This document shows, in pieces, positions 22,427-36,800 of a DNA stretch of 64,000 nucleotides. A program made the translations under genes and the position numbers. The stretch's first letter is position 1; every line of letters starts with the position of its first letter. The stretch comes from Quercus robur (taxonomy: Eukaryota; Streptophyta; Magnoliopsida; Fagales; Fagaceae). Under the pieces are notes generated by a model, which worked only from the letters and a program-made list of their open reading frames with translations, was not told the origin of the DNA and did no database searches. The stretch lies in contig NC_065542.1 in the NCBI RefSeq assembly GCF_932294415.1, positions 1,071,501 through 1,135,500 of the forward strand. The letters are read 5' to 3'.

Positions 22427-23529
22427 ATTGTTGATGCAATACTTTACCACTTTTAAATTACAATTACAATTACAATGATATTATTTTTTGTATCATTAAC
22501 ATTGGTATAGTGATGCTTCTTTCTTCCCCCAATAATGGATTTAGAATTTCAATTGTGAAATACTTAATGAGCCAATGACGTTTGTATTTGTAGTGGATCA
22601 ATCTTGTGTTAGGAGTAATGTAAGAAAAGTGAAGGTTATAATGAATGAAAGTTTTGCAGCTAAGCTTCTTTAAAGGGTTACTTGCATTCAAATTTTCACT
22701 TACCAAGCAATCATTAAAATTGAATAGAATGTTTTATAATATATTCGGTTATAAAGGTATCTGTATAAATTTAAAGAAATAATTTTAAAAAATGGGCTAT
22801 AGTGGTGATGGAACTTACACAAAATTTATGCAGATAGCAATTAATTTTTTTTTTTTTTTTTTTTCACAATTTGATAGTTACAATGAAAAGATAGAAATTT
22901 GAATCTATTTCATTAAAAACACCAAAAATTCCAACCAAATGGCAACATCCTAATCGTGCAAGTGAATTACATGACTACTATGTTTTTCTAATGGACCATG
23001 GTCCACATCCAATAATGCGTTAATACCTAACATGTGAGGGTCCAGTCAATAAAAAACGATATGTATTGCTTATGATATAGCTAATGTTTAGCAACTTTTT
23101 AAGTGCTTATGCTCAGAAATTTCTGTTAGATCTCATAAAATCTTCACCATTTCCAAGTTCTCTTCAACTAAAATTTAGCAAAAGCGTATCTAAAAAATTA
23201 ATTAATTAATTAATTAATAATAGTAATGATAATCAAGTACTTTAAAACTTACTCACAGCTTCAACCAATTCCGTCTTCCCCTCATCATTAAACAGTGACT
23301 TGCTAAAATAATAAATCTAGGGACACAATTTTTCATTATTATTTTTGAACCATTAACATATTCTTCTGTTATAACTTATAATTGATACATAATAAAAATA
23401 AATTTTATGGACTATGGTGAAGAAAATGATCCTAATCTCCATTTGGATCACGTGAGAGAGATGTTGATCCATTTAATACAAGCTGAAATCTTTCTTATAA
23501 TTAATAACAAGTAACAAAAGCCTAATATG

Positions 23530-23539
<10 letters not shown>
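22427..23539. other. AT-rich intergenic DNA upstream of the mannanase
   Basis: No gene is supported. It contains a T-run (about 22843-22864), a TTAA/AATT repeat (about 23199-23219) and AT-rich unique sequence. Confidence 0.55.
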
Positions 23540-23563
<24 letters not shown>

Positions 23564-23727
23564 CCCTATAATTAAAAATAACCACTTTGACCAACACAAG
23601 TTCCCCACACCTAGTCCTTTAAGATTCATCAAAGAGAAAATGCTCTCTCTCTCCTATAATTATAAATAACCACTAAGACCAACACAAGTTCCCCATACCT
23701 AGTCCTTCAGAATTCATCAAAAACAAA
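23540..23727 (+). repeat. Tandem duplication (88-bp period) of the mannanase core promoter and leader
   Basis: A CT microsatellite at 23538-23563 is followed by CCTATAATTAAAAATAACCA. The block CCTATAATTATAAATAACCA recurs 88 bp later (23565 and 23653). Each is followed by GACCAACACAAGTTCCCCA, CCTAGTCCTT and ATTCATCAAA, ending AAAATG at 23638-23643 and 23725-23730. The second copy supplies the TATA box and the real start codon. The first copy ends in an ATG that opens into CT-repeat sequence. Confidence 0.85.
23661..23668 (+). promoter_or_regulatory. TATA box of the mannanase gene
   Basis: TATAAATA lies 60 bp before the start codon at 23728. The upstream duplicate has the weaker TTAAAAATA at the equivalent place. 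Confidence 0.6.
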
Positions 23728-26081
23728 ATGGCATGCACTGGGAAAATCATCTTTATTTGGGGTTCATTCCTTCTTATATCCCTACTGAATGTGAATAGAG
23801 CACGCAACCTTCTTGTGGCCCTAGTTTGTAAAGCTAGTAGCAACCCTATAGCTTCAGGATTCATTCAAACTAGAGACACCCATTTTGTACTAAATGGATC
23901 CCCATTCCTCTTCAATGGCTTTAACTCATATTGGATGATGCAGGTTGCAGTGGAGCCAAGTGAAAGGTACAAAATATCGAATGTGTTTCATGAGGCTTCA
24001 GCTGTTGGGCTCAATGTTTGCCGGACTTGGGCATTTAGTGATGGAGGTTACCAACCACTGCAAATATCTCCTGGTGTTTATGATGAGCTTGTCTTTCAGG
24101 TTATATTAATTGTCTTATTAAAACATGTTTATGCTTGTATACATGCATTTTTTAAAAAAGTTACAAGACTTGTTTTACATGCATATGCATTCCTTATTAG
24201 AATAATGGTTTAAGTATTAAAAAGTTTTCACCATTTCCTAACCACTCACTTGAGCTTTTTTGAGTAATGAAATTTGTCATGGCCTTAGAACAAATGGTAA
24301 TGGAACAAAAAACCTCTATTCTACTAGGGTTTTTTTTTTTGGTATTAAGGAGTATTTTACTTTATACTACACCAATTAGCCTATGTCATGTGTCTAATTT
24401 TTTTTCTTTTCTTTTAATACTTCAATTTTATAAAGGAAAAAAATATACATGTGACGAGTTGTAATTAATAGAATTTCCTCGTTGGGACAAAAGATTTTAT
24501 TTGGTCATCTTGAATTTCAGTCATGTCCCCACTCTCTCTCTCTCTCTCTCTCTCATTATCCATTTAAAAAGTTAAAAACCACTAATTAGATAGCTTCTTT
24601 GAAATGCTGATTACTGTCAGTAATTATCAGGCACTTGATTTTGTGGTCTCTGAGGCAAGAAAGTATGGGGTTCGGTTAGTTTTGACTTTGACGAACAATC
24701 TCCAAGACTACGGAGGAAGACCTCAATATTTGCAATGGGCTAGAAGTGCTGGTGAGCCTGTTAATAGTGACGATGATTTTTATACAAATGCAGTAATGAT
24801 AGGGTACTACAAGAACTATGTTAAGGTATATTATAAGAGAACCAAATATATAAATGAATTACAGAGAACATTTTATTTGCACTAGTATTTAGTAGAAATA
24901 AAAACGATGTATGTGCTAACAGATTGCCTCATTTGTTTGTGTTTTTCTCTCTTTTGGGTCATATGTATATGCTTTTGTTTTGTCACAGAAAGTGCTAACA
25001 AGGCTCAACACAATCACTGGAATTGCATATAAAGATGATCCGACAATAATGGCTTGGGAACTAATAAATGAACCACGCTGCCAAGTTGACTCTGGCAAGA
25101 CCGTAAACGTGAGCCCTTGCACTCTTAATTAATTATTTAAATTTTAGAGCAATGTTAAGGATACAACAATTTTCATAACTATTAAAAGACTCTAATTCAC
25201 TTTCACTTAAGTCTGACACTATTTCTATTATGTACCAACCATATCAGATCATGTCAGTAGTTATGAAAAATGTTGTCGTTGGACTCATATTAAATAGTTA
25301 ATTTTATAGATTACCTCACCATAGACTTATAACATTATGTTCAAACAGGTATGGGTTCAAGAGATAGGTTCCTATGTTAAATCCATTGACAACAAACACT
25401 TGTTGGGGATTGGCATGGAAGGTTTCTATGGAGACTCAATTCAAGATAGAAAGCAATACAATCCTATTCCTGGTTACGAAGTTGGCACAGATTTTATTAC
25501 CAATAATCTCATTAAAGAGATTGACTTTGCCACCATACATGCATATCCCGATGCTTGGTAAGTTCTGAATCTTCATGCACGTTCACTAGGAAAGGTAGAA
25601 GTTTTATGCATTGAATACAACTATTAAGGACATGTTTATAAGGCTAAAGAAACGTGTAATTCTCAATAGGCTTCCCGGACAGGACGATCACTTGCAAATA
25701 GCATTCATTCAAAGGTGGTTGACAAGTCATTGGACAGACTCAAGGACTATTCTAAAGAAGCCACTGATTTTTGCTGAATTTGGAAAATCAAAGACATATC
25801 CAGGGTTTAATATAAGCGCTATGGACTACTTCTTGAGCATTGTTTATACAAACATCTACAACTTAGCCAAAAATGGAGGAACAATGGGTGGCGGTTTAGT
25901 TTGGCAAATCTTCACCGAAGGGATGGAATCGTACTATGATGGATACGAGATTGTTCTATCCCAAAACCCATCTACAACTAGTATCATTGCTCAACAATCT
26001 AATAAAATGACAAAACTTGAACATTCATTGAATAACCCACATGGTGATATATTTGAGCAGGCAAAACAACGAAGCACATGA
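23728..26081 (+). CDS. Mannan endo-1,4-beta-mannosidase (GH5_7), five exons, 435 aa
   Basis: Secreted enzyme that cuts the beta-1,4-mannan backbone of cell-wall hemicellulose. Exons: 23728-24099, 24631-24825, 24989-25108, 25349-25557, 25670-26081. All introns are GT-AG and the joined frame is open to TGA. Residues 1-26 form a signal peptide. The GH5 barrel starts at [20 protein letters not shown]. The acid/base Glu is E217 in WELINEPRC and the nucleophile is E335 in [10 protein letters not shown], both intact. Other family blocks are [36 protein letters not shown] and [11 protein letters not shown]. The length matches plant MAN proteins (about 400-450 aa). Intron 3 contains a MITE. Which MAN subgroup it belongs to was not resolved. 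The leader is duplicated upstream. Confidence 0.93.
25147..25290. mobile_element. MITE-like insertion in mannanase intron 3
   Basis: The left end (…ACAACAATTTTCATAACT) and the right end, inverted (…ACAACATTTTTCATAACT), form imperfect terminal inverted repeats around a short AT-rich core. It lies wholly within the intron between exons 3 and 4. No clear target duplication. Confidence 0.5.
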
Positions 26082-27462
26082 TGAGCTATCATTAAGTACA
26101 TGAATGTGAAAAAATAGGAGAATATGAGAGCTTAGAATCAAGTCATAGGAACTAAGGTGTTTACAAGATGATTGAATGATAAAAAAGATGCAATGACAAT
26201 ACAAATGCTTTTTTTCCCCAATTTTTCTGGTCAGATGACAATCTTGAGCATTATGGGTCTTTGAATTAGCTACAGCAAATATCAAATACAAGCAAGGCAC
26301 TTTGGTTTAGCAGGAACTCGACTAGTTATTTTAACGTTTATCCAGACTACTTTTTTGAAGAATTTCATATTGTGGTTTTTTAAAAATTATACCAAATCGG
26401 CCAGTTTGATTGGGAACTTAGCACCAGTTCAATTCGATTATACTAAAAAACCAAAAATTTAAATAAATAAAAAAAAAAAAAAAAAAAAGAATAAAACCAA
26501 TGACCGAAGGTGCAACCGTGGACACTGGTTGAACTGGTTTTGTAGAATTGGAGGGGATTGATCTAGAAAAGTGGAGCTTTGCCCAAAAAAAAAAAAAAAA
26601 AACTGTAATTTTCACAAATACAGGCTAAAAAACCATAACCAACAAAGATACAAGGCCTTGCAAAGGGCAACTCCATGGGGAGAGAGAGATCGAGCATCTA
26701 ATGGCAGGCGCAGGACCTTCATCTCTTTAATTTGGCTTATGCCAATATTTAATTTGGCAAAAGTAAAACCAATCTGATTGGTCAAAGAAAACTAAAAGGA
26801 AAACTTTAATAAAGATTTTCCTTTTGGTCTTCCTTAACTGACGGGTGGATATCCGAAGTCCAAAACACTACTAATAGTCTAATACTACTAATTAACATGG
26901 GAGAGAATCAAGAATTGGTGATCACAACCAACGACCCTTTTGAGAAAGCCAAAATTAAGCTAGGAAGCACAACACAGGTACGGGTACAAGAACGACACAG
27001 CAACATGACAATTTTTGACAAATTAGAAAAAGCGGGAATATGCAAATTAATTAATTATTGAATATATTTTTATTATATTTTTAAATATTATTAAGCATTT
27101 ATTTTTTCACATAATTTGAAACATATATTAATTTAAGAGCAATAATGAATAATAGTGTAAATTCATGACTAATAAATGATGTTTAGAGATTAGAATACAA
27201 ACTAACAATAAGATCCGAAAGAGTAAGTAAAAGAGAAACTAGATAAGTGTCCAAGGTTGAAACTAAAAAGAAATAAAAGATAAGTTCCCCTCTTGTGTCC
27301 CATAATTTTTCAAAAAAAAAAAAAAAAGGAAATGGCTGGGACAAGCGTGCAGATGTCTCCTAGGAGAGTATCGTGTCCACGCTTCCTAGAAAATAAGTAA
27401 TCACAACCAACACCTTAGACTTTTAAAATGATGTTGAAATAGTAACCTATCAAACTTCCAAC
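26082..27462. other. Intergenic DNA between mannanase and SCYL2 (convergent 3' ends)
   Basis: No gene is supported. It contains the mannanase 3' UTR, A-runs at about 26469-26489, 26585-26601 and 27311-27327, and AT-rich sequence. Small open frames here are translations of the homopolymers. Confidence 0.55.
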
Positions 27463-27468
27463 TTTATT
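27463..27468 (-). terminator. Candidate poly(A) signal of the SCYL2 gene
   Basis: AATAAA on the minus strand, about 355 bp beyond the TAA stop at 27822. Plausible as the 3' end signal, but other near-matches lie between. Confidence 0.3.
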
Positions 27469-27821
27469 ATTGCCAAACCCAGTCATTTGGAGCTGGGACT
27501 GTTTTGAAGAATACACTATCCAGATATATATCAAAATGGTACAAAATTAAACAAGAGAAAGATTTAAAGTATATATTATGATGAAGTATCGTGGCTAGAT
27601 CACAAAAACATACAAGCAAGGCACAACAAACCATTACATAACAAACCTTCTGACCTGCCCGAGAGCGGCTGCACTTGACTGGCATATTTATGGGAACTGG
27701 AACCTCCCAACAAATTTTACAAAATTCCTCTGGCAGCATTGGATGGCTGATCTACAAGGGCCAATCCACAAACTCTTCTTTCACTACTCTTGAACTAATA
27801 ATAAAGTTACAACACCACCTT

Positions 27822-30800
27822 TTATAGCAAATCCAGAAGTGGTGGCTGTTCAGATTGTGATTTGGTATGACTAGTCCGAGAGGCTAAAGAGGCCCCCCTC
27901 CCTCTTCCTCTTCCCCTACCCACAGCAGTTGATGGGGGTGGAGCAAGTCTAGGTGCAGACTGTTCATTCTTACTTGAAGCAAATATGGATCCAATATCTG
28001 TCGATCTCTTATCAGTATAAGTACCTGAAGCTGGTATACCCTGGCTTTGTTTCAAAAATGCAATAGAACTTAAAGGGTTAATACCCCCACCTCCCAGACT
28101 ACCAGTAGTCAAAGTTGGGTTCCCTTGATTCTCTCTTATTGGCTCAAAAGAACTGTGAGAATTGAGGCCCCAATTGTTCATTTGGAAGTTCATACTGTTT
28201 GATGTACTTGAGACTGAACTAGGCCCATATTTGTTGGTGGGCTGTCCCATTGTGCCATTGTTATACATTCCAGCCCCACTTACTGAGCCAGTAGGTCGCG
28301 GAGGCCAATCAGCAAAAGGATCTACATCATCAAAACTTGAAGTGGATGACGCTCCAGCATTCAATTGCTTCTCACCATCTTCTAATTGGGGGGTAACTGC
28401 AGAAGACACCCGAGGAGGCCACTCAATATCAACTGGAGGACACGACACAGCTGTTTGATGACTGGATATTGTGGGTATCATCAACGATTGTGACTGCAGT
28501 GAAGTTACTTGAATTGGTTGAAAACCCAGAACAGGGTTAGTGGAGGGATTGTTGTTTGTAGAATTTTGGAGGGAAGTTGCACGTCCCTTTGTGGTTGGAC
28601 CCCAATCTTCATCCCATACAGGGCTGCTCTTCATTGTAGAGTTGACAGTTCCACTTACTTTGCTTAATGATTCTTGGGACAGAAGCCCATTAACAGAAGG
28701 GGAAGGTTTTACTTCCGGGATTCCAGAATCAGTCACAGTAACTCCCCGTTTTTCTTCTATCCTCCTGTCATAATATCAAGATGCCATAAGTGATTTCATC
28801 ACAGCCAAATTTGCCCACACAACACAAGCAAATGCATGGGCGTGGAATATAGCAGTACCTGAGAATATCTTTGACAAAGAGCATATATTTAGCAAACTGC
28901 TGAACATTTAGCTGTTGAGCTGTAAGAAGAGGTGCGAGTAGCGGAAGGACATGCTCCGCAACAAATTCTACTCCATACTGAACAAGATGAATTTAGCACC
29001 ATGAAATGAGCAGTAATTCTACTTAAAAAAATAAAACCATGTACTACTCATGGACATTCTAAAGCAATACAAAGTATAAGTCTCGTATTGGAGACCATTA
29101 CCTGCTTAAGTATTGAATTTGCAACACCAAGGGTACACATAAGGGTAGGAGGAGAACGGTCAACAGCTGTACAACGTTGAATTGTTTGCAAGATTTCCAA
29201 AACAGCATGTTTATCAAGCGTGTTAACCAACTCTCCTAAGCATAACAATGCATTAACTCTAACCTGTCAATGGAAGTACACCCAAAGGTTGAGAATAAAG
29301 TTCATACTTTGGCAAAAAAAAAACAAGATAATCATGTAACAACACAAATACTTTGTTCAAATGGCATTTGAACTATCAAAAGATTTAAGTGCAAGCAATG
29401 AGTTCACATCACTAATGAATCTACAAAAGCATTAAATTAATAATAAAAAAATGGTGGGGAGGGGGTTTCAAGTGAAGTGATAGCCCAACAGTAATGGCAT
29501 CTTTTGTGGTGTCCCATGTCTATGGTTTGAACCCCACCTCCATCCCCCCCCCCCCCCCAACCCCCACGCACCCCAACTGCTTACCTATCTCAAAAAAGGA
29601 GTGAGCATTGTATTTATAGAAAATTTTACTTTATTCTTTCCCTAAATGCCATGGAACTTCTTAAATTACAGGTATTAGAAGTTAGAATTTAGATGTCCAA
29701 TTAGAGACATGAAAGACTTGAAACCCGAGACCTTACCCACCACCCTTTCTTATAGGGGGAGTAGGTGTTTGAGCAGAGATCATTGGCACAAGTCTTCCTT
29801 TCTCTTATTTCTATTTCCAGACCTGCTAAGGAGTTTCATAGATGATGAAATAAACAAATGTTTTGTTTTAGTCTATAACAGCAATTAAACAATCACCCAC
29901 TGATTGATCCTACACTGGATTAATGTATCAGACAAAAAAGGCAATACCAGTGACTTAGTTAAATCTTAACTTATAGCTCTTCAACCAATTAGTTTTAGCA
30001 TCCATAACCACATTTAAAAAATAATTTGATACAAATGGTGACAGCTTTTGGAATAACTTCTGATAAAATTAATTTCATGTTTTTTCATATATTTAAGTTC
30101 TTTCTGTCTAAATGTTTACTTCCTCTTGAATTTGTTTCTAATGGCAATAAAATAAACCACAGCACACCCTTGGTGCGATGGTCACTCTACAAGTATAAGT
30201 ATTTATGGGGTGTGGGGGGGCAAAGACCGGGGTTCAAGTCTCCAGGAGGGAGCTTCACACATATATACATTTAGATTAGGCTAAAATAGAATTTCTATCT
30301 TGTATCCAAAAAAAAAAAAATGGCAATAAAATAAACAATTCAGCTATAGGAAATTTAGGAGACTCGCCAAACTTTGTCCAAATACGCACACGTGCACACA
30401 CACACACCAATGAGAAGTGCAGAGTGAGTAATACTTCTAAAAATATGTTGCAGAGTGATTCCCAAACATAAGCTAAATGATCGTTGGTGTAATGCACGAA
30501 CATATGCACCAGTTCTGTAGTTATCTCGGTACAATAATCAAAATCAATATTACAGTAGAGTTTCTGCCAACATGCAATGTTCTTAGCCAAGGTGGAAACC
30601 AGGGGATAAGAAGTACTGTTGTCAATATTCAGTAATCAACTTTCAATTCAGCCAATATTCACAGCAACTCCGTACAAGAAGAGAACAAAACTTTGAACCA
30701 CGGTGGTCAGATATACCACCACTTTGACAAGATATGATATAATGGAAAAGCATGTCTATCACAATCTAATATGCACAATGATGGCCAAAAAATGTAAAAA

Positions 30801-33800
30801 ATTAAATAAGTAATATACTCACCGCAGCAACTGTTGTTTTAAGAGCTAAGCCATGAATGCGAGGCAACATTGCTTGTTTCACTAGCTGGCAAGAATGAAA
30901 TATATACATTTCCATTAAAATCCCAAGAATGAAATATATAAATTTCCATTAAAATCCATGCCTCCCTCATAAAGCATGTTAGTAAGAAGGGATATAATGT
31001 TTAGTAATATTATATACTTTTTATGGAAAAATCAGAAATATAATATTCTTCTTTTTTATATATAATATTCTAGATGCTGTACACTTTTTTGGGGGGAGGG
31101 GGGTGGTGTTTATTTGGGGCTAAGCTTTGACAATTATATACTAAGTTGTAGAACTACATATAACAAAAGAATTCGATAGAAAAAATTCAGTAAATGCAAG
31201 GGCCATCAGGAAAAGGCACCATACCCCTTAAAGTTTTAATCTTTGTCCAAATTGCTTCAAGAAAAGCTTCAAAATTATACTTTAATACTCCAGACTTTTT
31301 GGTGGTTATATTTGTCCTTCAGGATCTTTCCTAGCTCTAGAGAATTGAGAAAAAGTGACCTGGTACCAACACTTGGGTTTATCCTCGTTATAGAAGTGCT
31401 AAGCAAGATGATTGATAAAGCAGTTATGGGTGGGAGACTATTAGCTTTCCAAGTGTTGGGAGGGGATAGAGGTAAGATGGATATGTTCATCATTTAAAGA
31501 TGCTGTAAGTACTATCATTTTTGACAGAGCTACTGGTTCACATAAGAGTTAACCACAAGGGAAACAATCGGCTAAGGACCACACCTCAAGAAGCAGAGTT
31601 CACTAGTTCAAATCTCCACTTTCCGCTCTCCTTGTGGCCAAAACTTATTTATCAGGAAAAAACAAATTAATATGAATCAATCACATTAGAAGGTTTCACA
31701 TGTTAAGTTGTAACCAGATTGAGGGAGAAATTGGGAAAAAAGTAAAATCATGGTAGTGAATTCAGTTACTTACCTATGAATCTTTGGGTTCATCTCTAGG
31801 GTCTTATTGTTGCATTTGTATTGAGGATTTAAAACAAATGGATTTGAAGAACAATTACTAGTATAAATCTTTTTTATGAGTTTGCAAACACATGCATTGA
31901 GGAATTTGATCTAACAAAAAAAATTGTGATGTTAAAGATTTAAAATAACATAATGCACCTAACCACTTCAAATCCACCCTTAAATTTCATCAACAAATTA
32001 TATGTCCTTCTATATAAGTGACAGTCACCTGAGGATCAAGTTGCTTTGCAAGGGACGCAGATTTCCTCAAAACTTCCTCTTGTATTCGAGCATCATTTTC
32101 ATCATAAGCCCGAATGATCAAAGGCAGTACATGTGCTATTAAGTGCTCCTGACTAGTCTACAACAGTTACAAAAAGAGTGTATCTTAATTGCATAAGTTC
32201 GCTGGCTATACCTGTACAAGATGAAAAGTGAAATCCAGCACAAACACCTAACTTTGCTTATACATCTGAAAAAAAATTATATATCATGTTGCTTCAACTA
32301 CATAAAACAGGAAATTTCATAATGAGTGAACCTTTTCACAGGTTATTAGTTTGAAAGGTACAAACATCTAACTACCAAATTTTACAAGTGCCAATAACTT
32401 CTAAATTCAATGATAAACACCAATAAAGAGTTATATAAATTCACTAAAGTTTCAGGAAAATTAATATAGAATTGTTACAAAATTTTTCAAAGGATTAACA
32501 TTTTATTTTATTGAGCTAGAACATACCACCTCACCCTCCAACTTGTACTTTCAAGAAGAGGAGGTGCAATTTGAGCTAGAATCATTAATTAAACATATAT
32601 AAATAAGGGGCATCCCATTATCATATGATTACTAAGATATATTATGATTTGAACATGAAATCTTAATCAAACTCAATCCCAGCCACCAACTGCAACTTGG
32701 GAAAGCCTGATAAATTACTATTTTGTTCCCCCAAAAGATAGGAAGGGTGAATTTAATCATTTAACTATTGTTCTAATACTCCCCCTAATGTGTGGGCGTA
32801 GACTTGCCATAAGACCCAACACATGAAATTTTAATTTTTAAATGGGAGGTAGAGAGTAGACAAGGTTCAAACTTAGGACCACCTTCTTTCATACCATGAT
32901 AAATTACCACTAGTCATGGAAACTTAAACGGATAGGAAGGCTAAAGCCATCCTGCTGTGTAAAGAGCAGGTTGGAGATAGCTTCAGCAGTAATAGTATAA
33001 TCAAATGAGGTAAACTGATGCAGGGCATTTCACGTAGTTGCATCCTAATCCTCTTGTAACTAATTAGTTAGTTAGATGATTTCTTAAGCATTGGCCAATA
33101 GGATTTGGACACTAGCATCTAGAAGGCTGCCAATGCCAAACAACTAGTATAAGCACCACATTGTAGTCACTTTGTGATCAGTTTTGAATGCAATTACACA
33201 GATTAGCCTAGTGCTATTTTCAAGAGATGGATTTCTCTTAAGAAGGTTTGTCACACCTTGTTCCTTGTTCTAAGCACCTCTCATTTCTCATTCAATTCTA
33301 AGCCTAAACAGAAGCCCCTTAGCATCCATGCATCATAAACCCACTTCGAACATAAAATAACAACAGATCATTTTTTAAAGTAAGAAAAAAAAAATATATA
33401 TATATATATATATATCTTGTAACTAACTGCAACAACCAGAACAGACATGCCAAAGTAATTAAAGAACTACATTTTAACTTTTATACACATATAACTGCAT
33501 GCATCTCTAGATGATTTAATACCTTCAATGTCACCTACATGTTATCAAGAAACACCCTCAAAGAAATTAGGCGCTAAACTCATGGCCCTGAGTCCACCAA
33601 GTGCTATTTTGTATAGAGCAACTCATCTCAATCACTTGCATCCATTTCCATGCGCTCAAAGAGCTTTAATTTAAGTGTTGTAGTTGATTTTTATTATTTT
33701 TTTGGATAAGATAGTTACCTTGTTGATTATAAGGTCAGCACGCTTCACAAGCAGCAATAGTGTCTCGCCTGCAGCAGTACTTAATACAGGAACAAGGGAC

Positions 33801-36800
33801 GGTAGCGTTGATAGTTCAAAATCATTTTTATCCTACAATTTTTTGACATGAATCAAATTTTCAAGTAAAACATCAATTCCAGATCAAGATAGATAACACA
33901 CAAGATATTCAGTACATATCCATATCCTTTAATCTTTCTATTCATACGACAAAAACATGATTGAGCTCCCTACTGCTTAGTATGCAAGCGATTATAAGTT
34001 CCATGCCAATCTCTAATCAACAACCATACTAAATGCCTAACTTTTATTTTTCACAACACAAATGCACAGCAAACATGACTCTCCATACCACGATATCAAG
34101 AAAGATAATAAAATCAAAAGAATAAAATATAAATAGATAATCATCAGCATCATTGAATTTTAGTTTGACATCTTCTCCCAAACTTAAAAACAATCAAGAT
34201 AGCATGCTTGCCATCAGTGGTTTAATAAATTTATAGGTGCTACCAAAACATCTATCCCGTAAGTTAATATCAAATTATCAATAGTTACTTTCCTGGAAAT
34301 AAGGGCATGATTTTTTCTCAAAACAAGAGCCCATGCATGGAACACAAATATGAAACCACGGGAAAATAAGCTTTAAGGATTTAAACCAGGATGAGATCAG
34401 CAAGCATGTAAAGAACTCATGTCCTAGCACGACCTTTTAAATTTTCTGGCGCATTTGATTTTTGCAGATTATTGATAAATATTTAGTCTATTCAGACAAG
34501 ATGAATAGATGACATACTGAAGAAAACAATGTAGAACAAGACAAATTGATAAATTAACCTCAACCATTTTATGGTTGTGGTAAATTTCAAGGCCTCATAT
34601 CAAATTAAAAATAATTAAAACCTTATATCATGTAAATTTGCAAATTGTTAAATTCAAAAGCATGAATACAAATAAATAGTACCTGAGACTCTGCTATCGT
34701 GAGAACCATGGGCAGAATCATTGGTTGCATTACCAAATTTCGAAGCTCTGCACAAAGAGGAGGTAATACCTGCACAAAAGATAATAAAGAATTAGTTCAT
34801 AAAGCTTTTTGATGCATTCCAATTACTATGCTGCCCACTAACCTCAACATCCTAGAATCTGCACTAAATCAAAATTGTAGTATATTTAGTATCACAACTG
34901 AAATCACATTTATAACCAGATTTTCAGACTCCATATTGTAACTGAATTAGGTCACTCAACTTTAGTACAGAGTCTTAGCAAACTTCCAGGGAAGTATAAA
35001 ATTGTCTACAAAACATGGCTGGTTTCTGTTTCTCAACATATCTTGTTTCCCAGATTCTCAAAAATCAAGAAAGATAAATTCACGTATAAATACTCAACAA
35101 AGATAAATTCACGTATAAATACTCAACAAAGACTTCTATAAAATGGGGGGTAAAAAAAGAACTAAAAAACTCAAACCTTATACCGCAATACACGGGAGTC
35201 AAAATCTTTCCACATATCGGATAATGCTTTCAAGAATTCAGACTTTTGCATGTTGTCTCTTTCCTGCAAGAAAAGAAGATTATCACCAAAGAGGTTCTAT
35301 TTAAACCATACTTTTCTTATTCAGCACAGCACTCTGGGGTATCTCCATCCCAGAAGCAAGTTTTATGCAAGTACGTACAAGCATGTGGTCGAGGAAGCGA
35401 AGAGCACGCAACCTAGTGTCATTCCGGAAAAATGGAGAACCTGCAAAAGAGAGACAAACAATGAGTTAAGTGTCAACAGTTCATTTAATGACAAGTCACA
35501 CTAATAACCCAAGACCGGCACATTTCATTCAACTAAGCTTAAGTATGACCAGGACAACCCATTGCTAGCTGTGATGGAAGGGTTCTTTGGCATGTCCATG
35601 AAAAGTATTGTCTCCATAGAGAGTAACAAGACCATAAGTCAAGACAGGAACAACTTCATAACTCACTGCCATATCTAATTGATGGATGATCTACTAATGG
35701 TCCATGTCTTCCATGAATAACCATGGAATTCTGAATCATAATTGAATGTAAATGCATTATTTTCAGTCCTTTAACATAATCAAAAAGGGGAAAACAGATC
35801 CATAGGCTTTTCAGTGGTATCTCATATTTAACTAAAAACTTCCTATCTAAATCTTATAGTTTTTTTTTTTTTTTTGGGATAGGTAATAAGACTTTTATTA
35901 AATGAAACAAACATCGTGTTCATGATGCTATCTAAACCTTATAGATGGATTGCAAAGTGAAAACTGAAAAGAGAATATCTAAATATCTAAAACTTTTAAA
36001 AAGGTCTCCCCCATTAAATTGCTAGTGCCACGGAACTCCTTGCCCCTTTCCATCATGATTTTCTTTTTCCTCTCTCACAATATAGTCCTCTATTTTTCCA
36101 TATAGCAATATTGTGTACTGTTAAATTTACAACTCATTTACACCAACATTAATTAAAAACAATTTTGAGAGGTTATCAAAAGTTTAACATCGTAGGGCCC
36201 ATAAGGCTCATGTTGTACCTGTAAAATCCATTGCTGTTGGCCTAAAAGACTCGTTTGCAGAAAGCATTCTTTGCAGGTCAGGAACTAACTCTGGTGGAAT
36301 GGAGGAGAAAGCTTCATTGGATAAGTAAGTCAAGGTATTCATGTACTGCAGAAAAGGAACACAAGAATTAAACATCTTTTTTTTATATAAGTTAAACACA
36401 AGAATTACCCATCATTAGCTTGAGACAGAATTATAAAATTTTCAACAAGCTGATTCTTCTCATTCAGATTTTGTTCAATGCTATTTTTTGGATAAGTTCA
36501 TGGTGCTAAAAATTTTACAGCTGGTATATTATGCTTATGATTCTCTTGGTTATATTTCTAAGAATACAATGAAAATAAAAAATAAAAAAAAGGGTAAAGT
36601 GATTTGATAATGTTCTCATTCTATGCTGACTAACTTATACTAAGAAAAACTTCAATGGATGATGCTTTTTGCATGCCTATAAACCATGTTGAGTCTGTTG
36701 TTTAATAGATTCTTTGAGATACAGACACATCTTACAAATCTAGCCAAACTGTAGAAGGCAACACGCAGGTTGCACCAGCAATTCCCAGCACAAATACTTT

